DNA of 64,000 bases from Segatella oulorum JCM 14966 (GTDB lineage: Bacteria; Bacteroidota; Bacteroidia; Bacteroidales; Bacteroidaceae), in contig NZ_BAJQ01000001.1 in assembly GCF_000613785.1 (NCBI RefSeq), forward strand, positions 116,340-180,339, given 5' to 3'. Of this stretch, positions 55,438 through 64,000 are shown in pieces. A program made the position numbers and the translations under genes. The stretch's first letter is position 1. The number at the start of each line of letters is the position of its first letter. The notes below the pieces were generated by a model. The model saw nothing but the letters and a program-made list of their open reading frames with translations, searched no databases and had not been told where the DNA came from.

Positions 55438-56715
55438 ATGAACAGCAAAACACTTGGAAACATTTTCAAAGGCGATAAGGTGATATGGATGATATTTTTC
55501 TTCCTATGTATCATCTCCATCGTAGAGGTTTTTTCGGCTTCTTCCGAATTAACTTACAAAGGAGGCAGCTATTTTTCGCCCCTCATCAAGCATATCGGCA
55601 TCCTCATTTTCGGTTTCTTCAGCATGGTGGTGGTGCTCAATATCAAGTGTAAGTATTTCAAAATTGCCACCCCTTTCTTCATTCTCCTCTCGGTGTTCAC
55701 CCTGCTTTGGGTGATTGTTGCAGGACAATCGACCAACGGAGCGCAACGATGGGTGAACTTTATTGGCATACAATTTCAGCCATCAGAGATTGCAAAAGGC
55801 ACCGTAGTGTTGGCCACTGCACAGATTTTGAGTGCACTTCAGACCGATCATGGTGCCGATAAGATTGCCTTTAAATACATCTTGGGCATTTGTTTCCTCA
55901 TCATTCCACTCATAGCCTTAGAGAATTTGTCCACCGCAGCCTTGCTTAGTTTGGTGGTGTTGATGATGATGTTGATTGGAAGAGTGCCCATGCGACAAAT
56001 CGGAAAATTAGTCGGTGTGGTCGTCTTAGGCATGTTATTGGTGTTTGCCGGCGTCATGTTGGTGGGCAAAGACACCCAGAATGAAGACACCGACAAGGTG
56101 TTAACGGAGCAAGTCCAGCCCGATTCGCGCGAAGAAGGTCTCTTTGGAAAGATTTTTCACCGTGCAGATACGTGGAAATCGCGCATCGATAAATTTGCCC
56201 AACACAAAGAGATTGCACCGCAAGATGTCGACTTAGATAAAGACGCTCAAGTAGCACATGCCAACATAGCCATTGCCTCTTCCAACATTATTGGCAAGGG
56301 ACCGGGCAACAGTGTGGAGCGCGATTTCCTCTCACAAGCCTTCTCCGACTTCATTTATGCCATCATTATCGAGGAGTTGGGCATCGAAGGTGCCGTGTTT
56401 GTGGCCGTGCTTTATATCATGCTTCTCTTTAGAACGGGACGCATAGCCAGTCGCTGTGAGAACTATTTCCCTGCCCTTTTGGCCATGGGATTGGCCATGT
56501 TGTTGGTGACGCAAGCGCTGTTTAACATGTGTGTGGCCGTGGGAATTGTGCCCGTTACGGGACAACCGCTCCCCCTTATCAGCAAAGGCGGAACCTCTTC
56601 GGTTATTAATTGCATCTATGTGGGTGTGATTTTAAGTGTGAGTCGCTCTGCTAAAAAGCGGGGAGAAAGCGAACCTACGAAGGCGAAGGCTGCCCAACTT
56701 TCAACCACAGTGTAA
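55438..56715 (+). CDS. ftsW: Lipid II polymerase / divisome SEDS protein FtsW
   Basis: The protein of about 425 residues is a SEDS glycosyltransferase that polymerises septal glycan with FtsI. Family blocks are QRWVNFIGIQFQPSEIAKG and GIVPVTGQPLPLISKGGTS near the C-terminus. About ten helices are visible, with a long loop between residues 205 and 280 (DKVLTEQVQPDSREEG region). The start at 55438 (MNSKTLGN) is preferred to 55414, because upstream residues overlap the structured element. An array of repeats follows. Confidence 0.93.
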   Translation: MNSKTLGNIFKGDKVIWMIFFFLCIISIVEVFSASSELTYKGGSYFSPLIKHIGILIFGFFSMVVVLNIKCKYFKIATPFFILLSVFTLLWVIVAGQSTNGAQRWVNFIGIQFQPSEIAKGTVVLATAQILSALQTDHGADKIAFKYILGICFLIIPLIALENLSTAALLSLVVLMMMLIGRVPMRQIGKLVGVVVLGMLLVFAGVMLVGKDTQNEDTDKVLTEQVQPDSREEGLFGKIFHRADTWKSRIDKFAQHKEIAPQDVDLDKDAQVAHANIAIASSNIIGKGPGNSVERDFLSQAFSDFIYAIIIEELGIEGAVFVAVLYIMLLFRTGRIASRCENYFPALLAMGLAMLLVTQALFNMCVAVGIVPVTGQPLPLISKGGTSSVINCIYVGVILSVSRSAKKRGESEPTKAKAAQLSTTV

Positions 56716-56771
56716 GCAAAGGTGCGGGCATTCAAAGAAGACTCTGGCAATCAATGCTTTAGAAAGGCAAC

Positions 56772-56859
56772 TAAAGTGGGCTGTTTTACTGTGTAATTCA
56801 GTAGAGATTGTGATAGAATTGCCATGAGATTACACCCCAATATGGCACACTTTTCTTTG
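56772..56859. repeat. 22-bp degenerate tandem repeat array 8 (4 units), between ftsW and murG
   Basis: Units start at 56772, 56794, 56816 and 56838. Dyad parts are TAAAGTGGGCTGTTTTA, TAATTCAGTAGAGATTG, GAATTGCCATGAGATTA and CAATATGGCACACTTTT. The 373-bp gap breaks the dcw cluster; murG has its own promoter box after it. No gene is visible in 56860-57056. Confidence 0.7.
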
Positions 56860-57056
56860 CTTTCCTCCATCAACCGTCAGCTATGGGCTTAGGCTATGGC
56901 CGAGAATGAAGATGCACCCGCAACTTCTTTAAAGAGGACCCAAATCAGCACAACAGTGGTATGCGCCAACTAACCCGCATGAACAGTGCGCACACTTGCT
57001 ATGCCCTATTTAACAATTAATAGACGGCAAAATAAGTAAGAACTAAAAAAAATGAT

Positions 57057-57064
57057 TACTTTTG
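57057..57064 (+). promoter_or_regulatory. Internal dcw promoter -7 box before murG
   Basis: TACTTTTG, 24 bp before the murG ATG. It would drive murG-murC-ftsQ-ftsA-ftsZ separately from the upstream genes. Confidence 0.6.
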
Positions 57065-57088
57065 CAATAATATAAAAAACAAAGCGTA

Positions 57089-58194
57089 ATGGAGCAAGAA
57101 TTAAGAGTTATCATTAGCGGTGGCGGTACGGGCGGACATATCTTCCCGGCCATATCGATTGCTAACGCCATCAAAGCCAAACGTCCCGATGCAAAGCTGT
57201 TGTTTGTGGGTGCGTTGGGCAGAATGGAGATGCAAAGAGTGCCCGCTGCCGGCTATGAAATAAAAGGACTTCCCATTGCAGGTTTCGACAGAAAGCACCT
57301 GCTCAAGAATGTCGTTGTGCTCTACAAGATATGGAAAAGCCAACACATGGCTCGGAAAATCATCCGTGATTTCAAGCCCATGGTGGCCGTAGGTGTCGGC
57401 GGATTTGCCAGCGGTCCCACCCTGAATGTGTGTGCATCGAAAGGCATTCCCTGCTTGATTCAGGAGCAAAATTCATACGCTGGCGTAACGAATAAGCTGC
57501 TATCGAAGAAAGCTTCGAAGATATGTGTAGCCTATGAAGCATGGAACGCTTCTTCCCTGCCGAGAAAATCATACTGACAGGCAACCCCGTAAGGCAAAAT
57601 GTGCTCAACGTTTCGCTCACAAAAGCTGAAGCAAGAGCGAAATTTGGCTTGGACGAACAGAAGAAAACCATTTTGTTAGTGGGTGGAAGTTTGGGTGCAC
57701 GCACACTCAACGATAGCATGTTGAATCATCTTGACGTGATTAAAAACAGCGATGTTCAATTCATTTGGCAGACGGGAAAGTTTTATTACCAACACATTTT
57801 GCAGCAGCTCGAAGGTCACAATCTGCCCAACTTAAAGGTGATGGACTTCATTGCTGATATGGGTGATGCCTACAAAGCCGCCGATCTTGTCATCAGCAGA
57901 GCAGGTGCCAGCAGCATCAGCGAGTTCTGTTTGATAGGGAAAGCCGTTATCTTGGTGCCGTCACCCAACGTGGCTGAAGACCATCAAACGAAGAATGCGA
58001 TGGCCTTAGTGAACCGAAGTGCTGCTATTTATGTGAAAGACAGCGAGGCACCCGATGTGCTTTTGTCAACAGCCATTGGGGCAGTTCACGATGACGAACA
58101 ACTGAAACATTTAGAAGAAAACATATTAAAACTCGGATTAAACAACGCTGCAGACGTCATTGCAGATGAGGTAATTCGATTAGCTTTGCAATAG
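57089..58194 (+). CDS. murG: UDP-GlcNAc:lipid I GlcNAc transferase (one-base frameshift near 57539)
   Basis: After correction the protein has 368 residues and makes lipid II. The N-terminal glycine-rich loop [17 protein letters not shown] and [13 protein letters not shown] are typical, as are [14 protein letters not shown] and [17 protein letters not shown] in the UDP-GlcNAc-binding half. As written, the frame ends at 57577. Adding one G at 57539 (GAAGCATGG to GAAGGCATGG) gives [21 protein letters not shown] and continues to 58194. murG is essential, so a sequence error is the simplest explanation. murC starts at the next base. Confidence 0.88.
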
Positions 58195-59574
58195 ATGGAA
58201 TTAAAAGACATTAAAGCCGTTTACTTTATTGGTGCCGGAGGCATCGGCATGAGTGCAATAGCACGCTACTTTATGAAGCGTGGTTTAGTGGTTGCTGGCT
58301 ATGACAAAACGCCATCAAACCTCACCCATCAACTTGAAAAAGAGGGCATGGTGATACACTATGAAGAAGATGTGGCCGAGATTCCTCATGCTTGTAAGAA
58401 CCCCAAAACCACATTGGTTGTCTACACCCCAGCCGTGCCTTCGCAGCATCAGGAGTTGGTGTTTTTCAGAGAAAATGGCTTCGAAGTGGAGAAACGTGCA
58501 CAGGTGCTGGGACGCCTAACGCAAGCACATCGTGGGCTATGTTTTGCCGGAACGCATGGCAAAACCACCACCTCTACGATGTGTGCACACATCATGCACC
58601 AAAGCCATTTGGACTGTAATGCGTTCTTAGGAGGCATCTCTAAAAACTATGGTACAAACTATATTCTTTCTGACACCAGCGACTTTGTGGTGATTGAAGC
58701 CGATGAATTTGACCGTAGTTTCCATTGGCTTCGCCCGTGGATGAGCGTCATAACCTCAACAGATGCCGACCATTTGGACATCTATGGCACAGAGAAAGCC
58801 TACTTGGAGAGCTTCCGTCATTACACCGAGCTCATTCAACCCGGTGGCGCTTTGGTGCTGCACACCGACTTAGCCATGCACGAACATGTGCAGGAAGGTG
58901 TGAAAGTGTATAGCTATAGCCGCGATAAAGGCGATTTCCACGCCGAGAATATCGTGATTGAGAATGGCGAGATTACATTCGATTTTGTGTCGCCTGTAGA
59001 AACGGTTCGCGGCATCAGTTTAGGCCAACCCATCCCCATCAATATTGAAAACAGCGTGGCTGCCATGGCGATTGCACAGCTCAATGGCTGCACGGCCGAA
59101 GAGTTGCGGTATGGCATGCGCACCTATAGCGGTGTAGACCGGCGCTTTGACTTCAAGATTAAGAACGACAAGCATGTGTTGTTATCCGATTATGGGCATC
59201 ATCCGAAAGAGGTGTTGCAAAGCGCAAAGAGCCTGAAAGAACTCTTTCCCAACCGAAAAATTACGGCTATCTTTCAGCCTCATCTCTACACACGCACACG
59301 CGATTTCTACCAAGACTTTGCACATGCGTTGAGCAACTTCGACGAAGTGGTGCTCACTGAGATTTATCCTGCGCGCGAAGCCCCCATCGAAGGCGTGACG
59401 AGTAAGCTCATCTACGACAACTTAGCTGCCGGTGTAGAGAAGCATCTCATTGAAAAGAAAGATGTGTTGGCGTTTGTGAAACAACACGATACCGATGTGT
59501 TGGTGATTTTAGGTGCAGGCAATTTAGACAACGACGTGCCGCAAATTGCACAGATTATCAATCAAAAACCATAG
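58195..59574 (+). CDS. murC: UDP-MurNAc--L-alanine ligase
   Basis: The 459-residue ligase adds L-Ala to UDP-MurNAc, the first peptide step. GAGGIGMSAIARYFMKRG is the N-terminal UDP loop, AGTHGKTTTSTMCAHI (near residue 120) binds ATP, and VIEADEFDRSF with ADHLDIYG are MurC-specific blocks. YGHHPKEV near residue 330 is also conserved. The start codon directly follows the murG stop. Confidence 0.95.
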   Translation: MELKDIKAVYFIGAGGIGMSAIARYFMKRGLVVAGYDKTPSNLTHQLEKEGMVIHYEEDVAEIPHACKNPKTTLVVYTPAVPSQHQELVFFRENGFEVEKRAQVLGRLTQAHRGLCFAGTHGKTTTSTMCAHIMHQSHLDCNAFLGGISKNYGTNYILSDTSDFVVIEADEFDRSFHWLRPWMSVITSTDADHLDIYGTEKAYLESFRHYTELIQPGGALVLHTDLAMHEHVQEGVKVYSYSRDKGDFHAENIVIENGEITFDFVSPVETVRGISLGQPIPINIENSVAAMAIAQLNGCTAEELRYGMRTYSGVDRRFDFKIKNDKHVLLSDYGHHPKEVLQSAKSLKELFPNRKITAIFQPHLYTRTRDFYQDFAHALSNFDEVVLTEIYPAREAPIEGVTSKLIYDNLAAGVEKHLIEKKDVLAFVKQHDTDVLVILGAGNLDNDVPQIAQIINQKP

Positions 59575-59589
59575 TACAAACAGCTTAAC

Positions 59590-60725
59590 ATGCGCATTCA
59601 TTGGAAAAAAGCACTCGTCATCACAACCGATATTCTGTTAGCAGGATATTTGGTTTTGGCGTTTACGGCTTTCAACAAGCCCGATGAATCGCAACGGTTG
59701 TGCACACGGGTGAATATCGACATTCAAGACAAGGCTACCAATGGTTTATCAATGCGCAGGAGATTAAGAACCGATTAGAGAAAGAACACCTCTACCCTCT
59801 ATCGCAACCCATGCGCAACGTGAGCCTCCGCGAGATGGAAGAGCTGCTGAAAGCCAGTCCTTTTGTGAAGACCGCAGAATGTTATAAGACGGAGGGTGGG
59901 ACGGTGAACATCACATTAACACAGCGAATGCCCGTCGTAAGGGTGAAAGCCAGCAATGGAGATGATTATTATTTGGATGATAAAGATTGCATTATGCCCA
60001 ACTCCCACTACACCAGCGACCTCATCATTGCTACGGGAGACATCTCAAAACCGTTTGCCACCCAGTATCTCTCGCCCATGAGTAAAGCCATTATGGCCAA
60101 TCCGCTGTGGAGCAATCAGATTGAGCAAATCAATGTGTTGCCCGACAAGACCATAGAGTTGGTGCCCCGAGTAGGTCATCACATCGTGGGCTTAGGTGCG
60201 ATTCCTTATAACAAATACAAATCAAAACGAAATGCAGTCGTGACAGCTTTCATCGAAAAGAAACTCAATCGGTTGGAGAAGTTCTACCGCTATGGGCTTT
60301 CACAAGCTGGCTGGAACCGCTATAGTTATATCAACTTGGCATTTGACAATCAGATTATTTGCAAACGGAGAGATGGCAAGCCCGCGCGCGAAGAGGACGA
60401 CTTGCACACGCTCTCTGAAAGTGATGTGATTGGCGATGTGCCCGAAACGCACGAAGAAGCACGCCCCACGGAGGAGCAAGCATCGGAAGAAAAGGCCAAA
60501 ACTACTGCGGCAGAGAAAGAAAAGAAAAACGAGGCTACGCCGAAAAAGGCTGAGAAAAAGGAGGAGAAGAAAACGGAAAAGCCGCAGCATGCGGAGAAGA
60601 CAACGAAAGAGAAACCTTCTACACACACAGCCGACAAGGCTAAAGTGCGCACGAAAGATAAGGCTAAAGAAACGACTTCTCACACGAAAGGCGAGCCAAA
60701 GAAAGAGAAAACGAAGAAACATTGA
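59590..60725 (+). CDS. ftsQ: FtsQ-like divisome protein with Lys/Glu-rich tail (one-base frameshift near 59745)
   Basis: After correction the protein has about 378 residues. A short cytosolic N-terminus and one membrane helix (ALVITTDILLAGYLVLAFTAF) are followed by POTRA-like and beta regions (MRNVSLREMEELLKASPFVK, then VVRVKASNGDDYYLDDKD). The frame breaks at 59744-59746, where TTT should be TTTT; the joined reading is KATNGFINAQEIKNRLEKE. The last 115 or so residues are unusual: an uninterrupted K/E/T/A-rich, low-complexity tail (KKAEKKEEKKTEKPQ and similar), which would extend into the periplasm. FtsQ links FtsL/FtsB to the early divisome. Confidence 0.85.
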
Positions 60726-60750
60726 TGTTGAATTGATAAAAAAATAGAGC

Positions 60751-62200
60751 ATGGCAGAATTTATTGTTGCGATAGAATTAGGGTCAACGAAGATTACAGG
60801 CATTGCCGGAAGGAAGAACCTCGACGGCAGTATCAGCGTGTTATCTGTGGTGAAAGAAGACGCTTCACAATGCATTCGCAAAGGCGTTGTGTATAATATT
60901 GATAAGACAGTGCAGAGCCTTACCAACATTATCAGTAAATTAAAAGCCAACTTAAAGGCCGAGATTGCCCACGTCTATGTGGGTGTGGGTGGGCAATCCA
61001 TTCGCAGTGTGCGCAATGTGATTGTGGAAGAACTGCCCGCCGACACCATCGTTTCGCAAGAATGGTGAACCAACTCATGGACAAGAACCGCACAATGAGC
61101 TATCCCGATCAGGAGATTTTGGAAGCAGCCACGCAAGAATATAAGGTAGATCAGCAATACCAATTAGACCCTATCGGCATACAGTGCAGCCGCTTAGAGG
61201 GCAATTTCCTCAACATCTTGTGGCACAAAACGTTTTATCGCAACCTCAATAAATGTTTCGATTTGGCAGGAATAGCCATTGCCGAGATGTATTTAGCCCC
61301 GATGGTGCTGGCCGATAGCGTGCTCACCGAAGCGAGAAACGCTCGGGATGTGTATTGGTTGACCTCGGAGCCGAGACAACAACCGTTGCCGTTTACTTCA
61401 AGAACATTCTGCGCCACTTGGCTGTTATTCCGTTGGGCGGCGCCAATATCACCAAGGATATTGCATCGTTGCAGATGGAAGAGGCCGACGCTGAACACAT
61501 GAAGCTCAAATATGCGAGCGCATACACCGAGAATAACGACATCGACAACACGCTGATGTTGCCCATTGATGCCGAACGACAGGTTGAAAGCCGCAAATTT
61601 ATTGAGGTGGTTGAGGCGCGTGTAGAGGAGATTATTGAGAATGTTTGGTTTCAAGTGCCCGCCGAATATGTCAATAACCTCTTGGGCGGTATCATCCTAA
61701 CAGGCGGCGGAAGCAACCTCAGAAACATCGAAACCGCATTCAGGAACCACACGCATGTCGACAAAATCCGCACGGCGAAATTCATCACTTTCAACATCAA
61801 TTCAAACAACGAGGAGCTGAAAGTGCACGATGGTACGATGAATACCATCTTGGCTCTCTTAGCTAAAGGCGATATGAACTGCGCCGGTCCCGAACTTACC
61901 AGCGACCTTTTCAACACCAATCAAGAGGGAATGACCACCACAACCACCACCGACCTGCATCAGAAGGCACGCACACTCAACGAGACAACGGGTAGCGGAG
62001 TGGTGCGCACAGAAATTGAAAAGCAAAAGGCCGAGGAAGAAGAGCGCCGCAGAAAAGAAGGTGAGATGCAAGCGGCCTTAGAGCAACAACGTCGGGAAGA
62101 AGAGCGATTGGCACGCGAACGACGCGAAAACAGCACCTTGCATAAGGCTATGAAGGGGCTGAAGGGATTCTTCCAAAAAATGATTTCAGAAGACGAATAA
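60751..62200 (+). CDS. ftsA: Cell-division ATPase FtsA (two one-base frameshifts)
   Basis: After two corrections the protein has 483 residues. It is the actin-like anchor that ties FtsZ to the membrane. Motifs are VAIELGSTKITGIAGR (phosphate 1), VDLGAETTTVAVY (phosphate 2) and GGIILTGGGSNLRNIE (adenosine). The C-terminal EEEERRRKEGEMQA coiled coil leads to KAMKGLKGFFQKMI, an amphipathic membrane-targeting helix. The frame breaks at 61061-61062 (GAATGG should be GAAATGG, giving SQEMVNQLMDKN) and at 61334 (GCGAGAAA should be GCGGAGAAA, giving TEAEKRSGCVLVDLG). Both lack a base in a homopolymer. Confidence 0.87.
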
Positions 62201-62248
62201 AACTTTTACCTGCGTAAAAGATTGCTTACAGTATAAAAGAAAAAAGAT

Positions 62249-63583
62249 ATGGCAGAACAAAATAAACAAATGACTGTGGTAGATTTTGGTGACACGCCAG
62301 AGAAATATAGTATCATTAAAGTAATTGGTGTCGGCGGAGGTGGCGGAAATGCCGTCAACCACATGTATAAAAAGGGCATACACGACGTGTCGTTTGTGCT
62401 CTGCAACACCGACAACCAAGCCCTCAACAATTCGCCTGTCCCCGTGCGTTTGCAGTTGGGAAAGGAAGGATTGGGAGCCGGAAACCGACCCGAAAAGGCA
62501 CGTGAGGCAGCCGAAGAGACCTTGGACGACATTAAAAACATACTCAGCGACGGCACAAGAATGGCATTCATCACTGCCGGAATGGGCGGCGGAACCGGCA
62601 CAGGTGCAGCGCCTGTCATCGCGCGCATCTCGAAAGAGTTAGACATTCTCACTGTCGGCATCGTCACCATTCCCTTCCGCTTCGAAGGCGCTCGAAAAAT
62701 TGATCAAGCCTTAGACGGCGTCGAAGAAATGGCCAAACATGTCGATGCACTATTGGTTGTCAACAACGAACGCCTCAGAGAGATCTATCCCGACCTCACT
62801 CTTTTAGACGCGTTCGGCAAAGCTGACGACACTTTGAGCGTCGCTGCCAAGAGTATTGCCGAAATCATCACCTACGAAGGCTACATGAACCTTGATTTCA
62901 ACGATGTGAAAACCATCCTGCAAAATGGTGGTGTGGCCATCATGAGCACTGGATATGGCGAAGGTGAAGGGCGCGTGAAAAAGGCCATTGACGACGCTCT
63001 CAACTCGCCACTACTCAACGACAACGACATCTTCAATGCCAAAAAAATACTGCTGAGCTTAGGTTTCAGCAATGAAAAAGACCAGAACTCGGCACTGATG
63101 ATGGAGGAGATGAATGAGGTGAACGATTTCATGACGCGCTTCGATAGTGACTATGAAACGAAATGGGGTGTGGTCATCGACCCCGACTTGGGCCAAAAAG
63201 TAAAGATAACCATCCTCGCTACGGGCTTCGGCATTGAAGATGTTGACGGCATGAACAACCATTTAAAGAAGCACACCCAAGAAGAAGCCGACAGAATGGC
63301 GCAAGAAGAGGAGCGGCGGGCTGAACGGGAAGAACGACGAAGCCATTACTATGGCAACATCGGGAAAAACAGTCAGTATAAGCGTCGCCCACACATTTTC
63401 CTCTTCCGCCCTGAGGATTTGGCCAACGAGGACGTGATTTTGGCTGTTGAAAACACACCCACTTACAAGCGCACACGGCAAATGTTAGAAGAAATCCGTC
63501 ATCAAACGCCGAGTGATCCTCCTGCAAAAAATGAGGAGAAGCCAATGGGTGAACCCACACAGAGCATCATCAGTTTCACTTAA
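62249..63583 (+). CDS. ftsZ: Cell-division GTPase FtsZ
   Basis: The 444-residue tubulin-like GTPase forms the Z ring. The N-terminal KVIGVGGGGGNAVNHMY, the tubulin signature MGGGTGTGAAPVIARIS (near residue 110) and the T7 loop NLDFNDVKTIL are all present. The C-terminus carries a variable linker and the Bacteroidota-type conserved segment near VENTPTYKRTRQMLEEI in place of the usual IPAFLR-type tail. It is the last gene of the cluster and is followed by a strong terminator. Confidence 0.97.
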   Translation: MAEQNKQMTVVDFGDTPEKYSIIKVIGVGGGGGNAVNHMYKKGIHDVSFVLCNTDNQALNNSPVPVRLQLGKEGLGAGNRPEKAREAAEETLDDIKNILSDGTRMAFITAGMGGGTGTGAAPVIARISKELDILTVGIVTIPFRFEGARKIDQALDGVEEMAKHVDALLVVNNERLREIYPDLTLLDAFGKADDTLSVAAKSIAEIITYEGYMNLDFNDVKTILQNGGVAIMSTGYGEGEGRVKKAIDDALNSPLLNDNDIFNAKKILLSLGFSNEKDQNSALMMEEMNEVNDFMTRFDSDYETKWGVVIDPDLGQKVKITILATGFGIEDVDGMNNHLKKHTQEEADRMAQEEERRAEREERRSHYYGNIGKNSQYKRRPHIFLFRPEDLANEDVILAVENTPTYKRTRQMLEEIRHQTPSDPPAKNEEKPMGEPTQSIISFT

Positions 63584-63603
63584 CAACGGCTCTGTTTCAA
63601 CCT

Positions 63604-63649
63604 AAACGGGTGCAATGCGCGACCTTTTGGTATCGCATTGCACCCGTTT
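63604..63649 (+). terminator. Terminator of the dcw cluster
   Basis: A perfect 16-bp stem (63604-63619 with 63634-63649) with a 14-base loop and T-run follows ftsZ by 21 bp. Confidence 0.9.
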
Positions 63650-63744
63650 CTGTTCCCCTTTCCCACTCATTACCTTCCCACCCACCATCGCCTTTTCATT
63701 CCCTTGCCCTATCCTTGCAAGCGAAATGCGTTACGGCGAGGTCG

Positions 63745-63916
63745 TGTCTAAAAAAAAGTGTGTAAGCTCAACATAATTCTTATCTTTGCAGTTTTTTATT
63801 CATAAGCCTTCAAATGCTGCAAAGGTAATAAATAAAGGATATTTGAGAGGTTTCAGCCTACCAAATGTCCATTACGCCAAGATATAGGAAATTATGGTTA
63901 CACACTTTTTAGGACA
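63745..63916. mobile_element. MITE-like element with terminal inverted repeats
   Basis: TGTCTAAAAAAAAGTGTGTAA (21 bases, 63745-63765; arm from 63745) is the inverse of the right end, TTACACACTTTTTAGGACA (63898-63916), apart from small differences in the A-run and one extra base. The body of about 130 bp has no gene but carries TATCTTTG at 63781-63788, a promoter-like box pointing right. No target duplication is visible. Ends like these are common in insertion sequences, so this may be a non-autonomous derivative or a deleted insertion sequence. Confidence 0.5.
63781..63788 (+). promoter_or_regulatory. Outward promoter-like box in the MITE-like element
   Basis: TATCTTTG matches the -7 consensus. 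No gene follows within the window to 64000, so its target, if any, is beyond the edge. Confidence 0.35.
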
Positions 63917-64000
63917 ATACCGATTTTTGACAAAAACAGCACAGAACAGTGACCGTGCTCGGTGGTTTTACCCACCCGAAACAAAAAAAATAGGTGTAAT

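Noticed and set aside
449..56859. CRISPR arrays as an explanation for the 22-bp repeats
   Set aside because: There is no identical repeat with unique spacers; units abut directly, vary throughout and no cas gene is present.
60430..60747. A separate Lys/Arg-rich protein overlapping ftsQ
   Set aside because: It is the +1 frame of the low-complexity FtsQ tail and has no start signal or domain.

Overview
The window is chromosomal DNA of a Bacteroidota bacterium, most likely order Bacteroidales and probably Prevotellaceae. The evidence is the Bacteroidota promoter motif TAnnTTTG, often with an upstream TTTG about 20 bp away, in front of most transcription units; a SusC/SusD pair; Bacteroidota-specific families (DUF4252, DUF4292, DUF5687, DUF3109, DUF3737-type); glycine-lipid acyltransferases; and the Bacteroidales form of the division and cell-wall (dcw) cluster. 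Genus is an inference. No phage, CRISPR array, rRNA or intact transposase is visible.

Layout. 1-12.4 kb: DUF4252 and helix-hairpin-helix proteins, an NSS-type symporter, a SusD/SusC pair, then fadD-like, prfB, a 49-residue membrane protein and a CYTH protein as one leftward unit. 12.9-17.7 kb: leftward dut, TPR protein, DUF4292 lipoprotein and EnvC-like protein. 17.8-24.7 kb: dgt, the glsA/glsB pair, tRNA-Pro, tRNA-Phe, murF and folP. 24.8-28.7 kb: cdaA, pta, ackA and carbonic anhydrase. 28.8-32.1 kb: a PatB-like lyase, DUF3737 protein and recO. 32.2-36.9 kb: tRNA-Glu, rpsT, gyrB, a secreted beta-sandwich protein and an AraC-type regulator. 37.0-39.9 kb: DUF3109, ung, gpmI. 40.5-46.9 kb: an Nramp transporter with a WYL regulator, an NlpE-like lipoprotein, an ABC pair and an SGNH hydrolase. 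47.2-63.6 kb: the dcw cluster rsmH-ftsL-ftsI-murE-mraY-murD-ftsW-murG-murC-ftsQ-ftsA-ftsZ, which makes lipid II and builds the divisome.

Three things stand out. First, eight intergenic regions carry tandem arrays of a very degenerate repeat with an exact 22-bp period. Each unit is a 17-bp dyad (YAAWNT-N5-ANWTTR) plus a 5-bp linker, and in several units the two arms change together so that pairing is kept. Two arrays lie inside the dcw cluster and one lies upstream of it; three lie next to copies of another repeated sequence. Second, mraZ, normally first in the dcw cluster, is reduced to a remnant of its first 16 codons. Third, ten single-base indels in short homopolymers break the reading frames of dgt, a TPR gene, carbonic anhydrase, the Nramp gene (twice), the WYL regulator, murG, ftsQ and ftsA (twice). 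Because several are essential genes, most of these are probably sequence errors rather than real mutations. Coordinates given for those genes are for the restored full-length genes.
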